A DNA stretch of 19,594 nt from SURF-32 sp964648365 (GTDB lineage Bacteria; Planctomycetota; Phycisphaerae; UBA1845), in contig CAZYLK010000113.1 of NCBI GenBank assembly GCA_964648365.1, positions 1 to 19,594 on the forward strand. Direction: 5' to 3'. A program made the position numbers and the translations under genes. The notes below the pieces were generated by a model. That model had not been told where the DNA came from and did not search any database. It saw nothing but the letters and a program-made list of their open reading frames with translations. Positions 15,495 through 19,594 of this stretch are shown here, one piece after another. Positions within the stretch are counted from its first letter, which is position 1. Each line of letters starts with the position of its first letter.

Positions 15495-15974
15495 ATGCCT
15501 ACGCCATGCAATCTGCTCATTTCGGACATCCCCGGCTCTTCGGAGAAGGTCGGCCGGGAAGACACGGTCGACGTCTACGAAGTCGACCATAACGTCCACC
15601 AGCCCTTCCGCCAGGAAGACGGCATGCCGTCCGGCGTTCGCGTCCACTCCCCCATCCGCGTCGTGTGCGAGATCGACAAGGCCAACCCCGGCCTGTTCAA
15701 GTCGTGCTGCACCGCCCGGAAGATCCCGGAAGTCACGCTGCAGTACTGGCGGATCGACCCCGACTCGCACAGCGAGGTCAAGTACTACGAAATCAAGATG
15801 AAAAACGCCCGTTGCGTCGACATCCGCACCTTCATGCCGACCAGTTTTCTGCCGAACAACGAGCCTTATCGGCACATGGTGCAGTACAGTTTCGTGTACG
15901 AGGAGATCGAGTGGAACTACATGCCCGAGACCATCATCGAGATGGATCACTGGCGGTCGCCCGGCGCTGCCTAG
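15495..15974 (+). CDS. hcp: T6SS tube protein Hcp (TssD)
   Basis: Hcp hexamers stack into the secreted inner tube and can chaperone small effectors. The 159-residue product has the usual single-domain Hcp length and beta-rich pattern. Recognisable segments are VHQPFRQEDGMPSGVRVHSPI near the N-terminal third, and YYEIKMKNARCVDIRTFMP and YSFVYEEIEWNY in the C-terminal half, the last matching the family's conserved final strands. AAGGAG (15479-15484) precedes ATG 15495 by ten bases. It lies between tssC and tssE, in a common T6SS position, with its own structured upstream spacer. There is no C-terminal effector extension. Confidence 0.96.
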   Translation: MPTPCNLLISDIPGSSEKVGREDTVDVYEVDHNVHQPFRQEDGMPSGVRVHSPIRVVCEIDKANPGLFKSCCTARKIPEVTLQYWRIDPDSHSEVKYYEIKMKNARCVDIRTFMPTSFLPNNEPYRHMVQYSFVYEEIEWNYMPETIIEMDHWRSPGAA

Positions 15975-16006
15975 GCCGGCGCGCACGATGATGGGGGAGA
16001 GCTGAG

Positions 16007-16441
16007 GTGGCGCGCGAACGGACCCTCTTGAGCCGGGTCGCTCAGGCGGCCCGGTCCGGCCGGGCCAGGCTCGAACCCACGACTCAGGAAGACGTCGAGG
16101 CCCTGTGCGAGTCGGTTCGCGACCACCTGGCCCGCCTGCTTAACGCGCGCCACGGCATGTGCGATGCGATGCCCGACTACGGCCTGCCGGCGCTGACGGA
16201 CCTGATCGTCGGCAGCGGCGACCATGTGCGCGTCATGTCGGACGCCATCAAGACGGCCATCGAGAAGTACGAGCCGCGCCTCCGCCGCATCAAAGTCTCG
16301 CGCGTCATCGACGACGAGGGTCGCGACGGCCGGACGCTGGCCTTCCGGATCGAGGGCGTTCTGGTCGGCCGGCAGGCGGAACATCGCGTCTGGTACGAAA
16401 CGGCGGTGCGCGGCACCGGCGAGTTTGAAGTGTCCGACTAG
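16007..16441 (+). CDS. tssE: T6SS baseplate wedge protein TssE (gp25-like)
   Basis: TssE is the gp25-like subunit that starts sheath polymerisation from the baseplate. The 144-residue product has the expected length. It contains LLNARHG (44-50), the DYGLPAL motif (57-63) and the hallmark EPRL (89-92) followed by RRIKVSRV. The start is GTG 16007, supported by GGGGGAG at 15993-15999, seven bases upstream. It ends six bases before tssF, so the two are probably translationally coupled. Confidence 0.95.
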   Translation: MARERTLLSRVAQAARSGRARLEPTTQEDVEALCESVRDHLARLLNARHGMCDAMPDYGLPALTDLIVGSGDHVRVMSDAIKTAIEKYEPRLRRIKVSRVIDDEGRDGRTLAFRIEGVLVGRQAEHRVWYETAVRGTGEFEVSD

Positions 16442-16447
16442 ACCGAC

Positions 16448-18250
16448 GTGAAGAACGCCTATTACCAGGACGAGCTTCGCTACCTCCGTGAGACGGGGCC
16501 GGAGGTCGCTCGCGCCAACCCGGAGATCGCCCGCTATCTGGCGGATCGTGGCTCCGACCCGGACGTCGAGCGCCTGCTGGAGGGTACTGCGTTCCTCTGC
16601 GGGCGCATTCGCGAGAAGCTCGACGACGAGCTGCCCGAGTTCACCGCCTCGATGATGGGCCTCCTGTGGCCGCACTATCTGCGCTCGGTACCGTCCATGG
16701 CGATCATGCAGCTTCGCCCCGACATGGCGCAGCTTCAGGCGCCGCTCAACGTGGAGCAGGGCTGCACCTTCGCCAGCGCCCCCGTCGATGGGACGCGCTG
16801 CGTCTACCGGGCCTGCTGGCCGGTGACGGTGCGGCCGTGGAACGTCGAGGACGTTCGGATGGAGACCGATCCCGGCAAGCCCATCCGGCTCGTCCTCACG
16901 TTCCGCGCCGCGGCCGGGCTGAAACTTGCCGATCTCGATCTCGGCGTGGTGCGCCTGCACCTGGCCGGCGACACCGCCACTGCCTTCACGCTCTTCCAGT
17001 TACTCGCGGCGCACGTCCATCAGGCGTCCGTTACGACCACGGACGGGAAGCAACGCTTCGAACTGGCCGACGGCGCCATCACACCCGCCGGCCTTACCCG
17101 GGCGGAAGGGCTGATCCCCTATCCCGCCCGTTCGTTCCTCGGCTATCGCTTCCTGCAGGAGTACTTCGCCTTCAAGGAGCGGTTTCTTTTCGTCGACGTC
17201 GCCGGGCTGGACCGCGCGGTCGCGGCGATCGAGCCGGGCGACGCGCTGCGGCTGTCGATAACGCTCAACCGCCGGCTGGATCAGTTCCCGCGCGTCTCGA
17301 CCGACAACGTCAAGCTCCACTGCGTACCGGCCATCAACCTCTTCGAGCACCCGGGTGAGCCGATTCGCGTTCAGCATGACCGGGTTCACTACCTGCTTCA
17401 CCCGTCCAAGGTGGGCGTGGCGGACCGGCGGCACGTCGAGGTCTACTCGATCGAATCCGTCACGGCCGTCACGCAGGGCGCCGCGGTGCAGACCCGGCCG
17501 GTCGCGCCGTTTTACTCCTTTTCCCATTCTTCGGCGGTCGATCCGGGCCGGGTGTCATACTACCACTACGACGTCGTGCCCTGTGTGCAGCGGGATGACC
17601 CGCGGCTCGGCACGGATACGTACGTCTCTTTCGTCGGCGCGCAGCGGCCGGGCCAGATGCCCGCGGACGAGACAATGTCGTTCGAGCTAACCTGCACCAA
17701 CCGCGATCTGCCCGGCCAGCTTCGCGCGGGCGACATTCGCTTCCCGACGGACAGTTCTCCCGCGGCGGTAGACTTTTCCAACCTCGGCAAACCGACAGAA
17801 ACGATCCGCCCACCGCTTGGGAAGGCGCTGCACTGGCGGCTCATCTCGCACATGAGCCTCAACTACGTCTCGCTGACCTCGGTGGAGCACTTTCGCGAGA
17901 TTCTCCGCGTCTACGACTTCCAGGCCGAGCACGACGCGCAGCGGGCGGCCGCCCACACGCGACTGCTGGACGGTATCGTCCACGTCTCGGCCCGCTACCA
18001 CGAGCGCATGGTCCGCGGCGCGCCGCTGCGCGGCTGCCAGGTCGAGCTGGAACTCAACGAAGAGCACTTCGCCGGTGAAGGCGACGCCTACGTTTTCGCA
18101 TGTGTCGTGGACCGTTTTCTGGCGCAGTACGTCACGTTGAACTCCTACAGCCAGTTGTCCGTGCGATTCACGCGCAGCGGTCAGCGCTACCGCTTCCCGG
18201 CCCGGTGGGGCGACCAGGTGACCCCTGCGGAAGAAAGGGCGGTGGGCTGA
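16448..18250 (+). CDS. tssF: T6SS baseplate protein TssF
   Basis: TssF, two copies per TssG, forms the baseplate wedge and contacts VgrG. The 600-residue product has the normal length and the unmistakable N terminus: YYQDELRYLRETG, NPEIARYLADRG and DPDVERLLEG (37-46), followed by AFLCGRIREKLDDELPE. The start is GTG 16448; no Shine-Dalgarno is visible, which fits coupling to tssE six bases upstream. The stop TGA (18248-18250) overlaps the tssG ATG by one base. Confidence 0.97.
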   Translation: MKNAYYQDELRYLRETGPEVARANPEIARYLADRGSDPDVERLLEGTAFLCGRIREKLDDELPEFTASMMGLLWPHYLRSVPSMAIMQLRPDMAQLQAPLNVEQGCTFASAPVDGTRCVYRACWPVTVRPWNVEDVRMETDPGKPIRLVLTFRAAAGLKLADLDLGVVRLHLAGDTATAFTLFQLLAAHVHQASVTTTDGKQRFELADGAITPAGLTRAEGLIPYPARSFLGYRFLQEYFAFKERFLFVDVAGLDRAVAAIEPGDALRLSITLNRRLDQFPRVSTDNVKLHCVPAINLFEHPGEPIRVQHDRVHYLLHPSKVGVADRRHVEVYSIESVTAVTQGAAVQTRPVAPFYSFSHSSAVDPGRVSYYHYDVVPCVQRDDPRLGTDTYVSFVGAQRPGQMPADETMSFELTCTNRDLPGQLRAGDIRFPTDSSPAAVDFSNLGKPTETIRPPLGKALHWRLISHMSLNYVSLTSVEHFREILRVYDFQAEHDAQRAAAHTRLLDGIVHVSARYHERMVRGAPLRGCQVELELNEEHFAGEGDAYVFACVVDRFLAQYVTLNSYSQLSVRFTRSGQRYRFPARWGDQVTPAEERAVG

Positions 18251-19371
18251 TGGCGCCGCCAAACCGAACCGCGAGCGTCAGCGAGCGGCCCGCTGGTGCG
18301 GGCGCAACGCCTTCCCTGCTCGACAGGCTCGAAGCCCGACCGTGGGAGTTCGACTTCTTTCAGGCGGTGTGGCTGCTGGAGCGTTTTTCGGCCGCGACGG
18401 CCGGCGTCGGTCAGCGCGGCCCCGTGTCGCAGGAGACGCTGCGGTTCCGCCCCGACGTGAGCCTTGCGTTTCCATCCACCGACGTCAGGAGTATCGCCCG
18501 CCGCGACCCCGGCGACGGCCACGCGCCCTACCATCGCCTCGACGTGGCGTTCATGGGCTTCTACGGCGTCAGCAGCCCGCTGCCGATGCACTACGGCGTC
18601 GATGTGCTCCGATCCGTAGATCAGTCGCACCCGCACCACGAGCAGTCGCGCGCGTCGGACGCCGCCGACGATCCCTACGCCGGTGAGCCGGACGGCTCTC
18701 CCCTGCGCGATTTTCTCGACATCTTCAACCATCGGCTCATCTCGCTGTTCTACCGCGCGTGGCTGAAGTACCGGTTCGACCGCTCTTTCGCACTGGCCGG
18801 GCGCGATGCGATCGTCGGATACCTGCGCTGGCTGATCGGCTGCCCGCCGCATTACGACGAAGCGGCGCTGGGCGTGCCGCCTCTGCGCATGGTTCGATAC
18901 GCCGGTGTGCTGACGCAGCACCCTCGCTCGGCCGGGACGCTGGAAGGCGTCCTCTCGGACTACTGGTCCGGCATGACGGCGCGGGTGCGGCAGTGCGAAG
19001 GCCGCTGGGTGACGCTCGATGTGCAGGATCTCAACGAAATCGGCGTGCGCAACTGCACCCTCGGTGAGGATCTGACCGTGGGCGAAGAGGTCTACGACTG
19101 CAGCGGCGCGTTCGGCGTCACGCTGGGTCCGGTGGACTGGCGGACGTATCTTGATTTCCTCCCGGAGGAAGCCTCGTTCAGGCAGACGTGCGCGCTGACG
19201 CGGCTTTACTGCATCGACCCGCTTTCGTTCGACGTGGAAGTGGTGATCTCGCCCCGCGAGATCCCGGAAATGGTGCTGTCTTCGGGCGACGATGCCGGCC
19301 GGCTGGCCCGGACGGCGTGGACGCGGACGGATCCGATCGACGAGACCTCGGTGACGTTTGCCACGGCCTGA
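18250..19371 (+). CDS. tssG: T6SS baseplate protein TssG
   Basis: TssG completes the TssK-TssF-TssG wedge. The 373-residue product carries the family signatures WEFDFFQAVWLLERF (about 32-46), FMGFYGVSSPLPMHY and DIFNHRLISLFYRAWLKYRF (about 157-176). The start at 18250 overlaps the tssF stop by one base (TGATG). The first 20 residues are low-complexity (NRTASVSERPAGAGA) and lie before the conserved fold. Residues 5-13 are encoded by a diverged copy of the hairpin repeat seen between tssJ and tssK, so this tail may come from repeat DNA captured into the reading frame. Confidence 0.95.
   Translation: MAPPNRTASVSERPAGAGATPSLLDRLEARPWEFDFFQAVWLLERFSAATAGVGQRGPVSQETLRFRPDVSLAFPSTDVRSIARRDPGDGHAPYHRLDVAFMGFYGVSSPLPMHYGVDVLRSVDQSHPHHEQSRASDAADDPYAGEPDGSPLRDFLDIFNHRLISLFYRAWLKYRFDRSFALAGRDAIVGYLRWLIGCPPHYDEAALGVPPLRMVRYAGVLTQHPRSAGTLEGVLSDYWSGMTARVRQCEGRWVTLDVQDLNEIGVRNCTLGEDLTVGEEVYDCSGAFGVTLGPVDWRTYLDFLPEEASFRQTCALTRLYCIDPLSFDVEVVISPREIPEMVLSSGDDAGRLARTAWTRTDPIDETSVTFATA
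18264..18288 (+). repeat. Hairpin repeat element inside the tssG coding sequence
   Basis: CCGAACCGCGAGCGTCAGCG followed by AGCGG matches the core of the 2825-2851 and 2857-2883 units at 22 of 25 positions. It keeps the fold CCGC/GCGG, GA/GA, then GC/GC in place of CC/GG. It is read in frame as part of the TssG N-terminal tail. Confidence 0.7.
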
Positions 19372-19415
19372 CCGCGTGATCGGCGGCCCGTGGCGTGAAG
19401 TGGAACGACTCTGAC

Positions 19416-19594
19416 ATGGCGACTCAACCGAAGGCGGAAGAACTGCGGAGCCTCATCGGCCGGCTCGATGCCAACACGCTGCGGCACTTTCAAGGCGCCA
19501 CCTCCGTGTGCGCTTCCCGGACGCACTTCGAACTGACGCCCGATCACCTGTTGCTGCGCCTGCTGGACGAAACGACGGGCGACGTGGCCCGCAT
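19416..19594 (+). CDS. tssH: T6SS AAA+ ATPase TssH (ClpV), 5' end only
   Basis: ClpV disassembles contracted TssB/TssC sheaths for reuse. Only 59 codons are in the window, running off the right edge. The visible part, with LRSLIGRLDANTLRHF, CASRTHFEL and HLLLRLLDETTGDVAR, matches the start of the ClpV Clp_N repeat domain, including the conserved Cys-x-Ser-Arg-Thr-His segment. The ATPase modules are outside. ATG 19416 has only weak purines (GTGGAA) upstream; it lies 44 bases after the tssG stop. Confidence 0.88.
   Translation, partial: MATQPKAEELRSLIGRLDANTLRHFQGATSVCASRTHFELTPDHLLLRLLDETTGDVAR

Noticed and set aside
18264..18288. Insertion sequence scar in tssG
   Set aside because: It is only about 25 bases, with no target-site duplication or transposase; a short dispersed repeat explains it better.
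1..19594. tRNA, rRNA or known riboswitch
   Set aside because: No clover-leaf, rRNA or recognisable riboswitch core was seen on either strand by eye; a covariance-model scan would be decisive.

Overview
The window is almost entirely one type VI secretion system (T6SS) locus on the + strand, with the 5' part of a housekeeping gene (kbl, glycine C-acetyltransferase) reading away from it on the - strand at the left edge. The DNA is GC-rich. A complete contractile-injection machine of the Proteobacteria-like T6SS(i) plan, with a TssJ-type lipoprotein and a TssL/TssM inner-membrane pair, implies a Gram-negative (diderm) host. The intergenic DNA carries short repeat families: a heptamer AATGTCG array, paired CCGCGACCGTAAGGGAGCGG hairpins, a degenerate ATCTGCGTTY array and a GGGACGGAGGCACG purine tract. 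From memory these are common in Planctomycetota and other environmental genomes, so a planctomycete-like host is my best guess. It is not proven by anything in the window.

Layout. 1-519 (-): kbl, cut by the window edge. 520-914: divergent intergenic DNA with palindromic repeats, a good sigma70-like promoter (750-778) and a folded leader. 915-2072: a coiled-coil protein of unknown function that heads the cluster. 2105-2818: TssJ-like lipoprotein. 2913-4343 tssK, 4406-5200 tssL, 5385-10208 tssM (unusually large), 10285-11262 tagF. 11263-11541: second promoter (11269-11298) and a long leader. 11542-13095 tssA, 13143-13667 tssB, 13749-15239 tssC. 15240-15494: spacer with two strong inverted repeats. 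15495-15974 hcp/tssD, 16007-16441 tssE, 16448-18250 tssF, 18250-19371 tssG, and 19416 to the end, the start of tssH/clpV.

How the parts work together. TssJ, TssL and TssM form the membrane complex. TssK, TssE, TssF and TssG form the baseplate. TssA coordinates sheath and tube polymerisation. TssB/TssC form the contractile sheath around the Hcp tube, and TssH recycles contracted sheath. TagF is a post-translational brake. VgrG (tssI), PAAR and recognisable effectors are not in the window and may lie to the right. The two promoters share an identical TATACT -10 and suggest two transcription units: membrane complex plus TagF, then sheath, tube, baseplate and ClpV. The strongest Shine-Dalgarno sequences sit before tssA, tssB, tssC and hcp.

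The points most worth a second look are the coiled-coil gene, the enlarged TssM with a C9 tract in its proline-rich linker, the heptamer array that forms the tssJ start region, and a hairpin repeat family found between tssJ and tssK and also inside the tssG coding sequence, with a compensatory base-pair swap.
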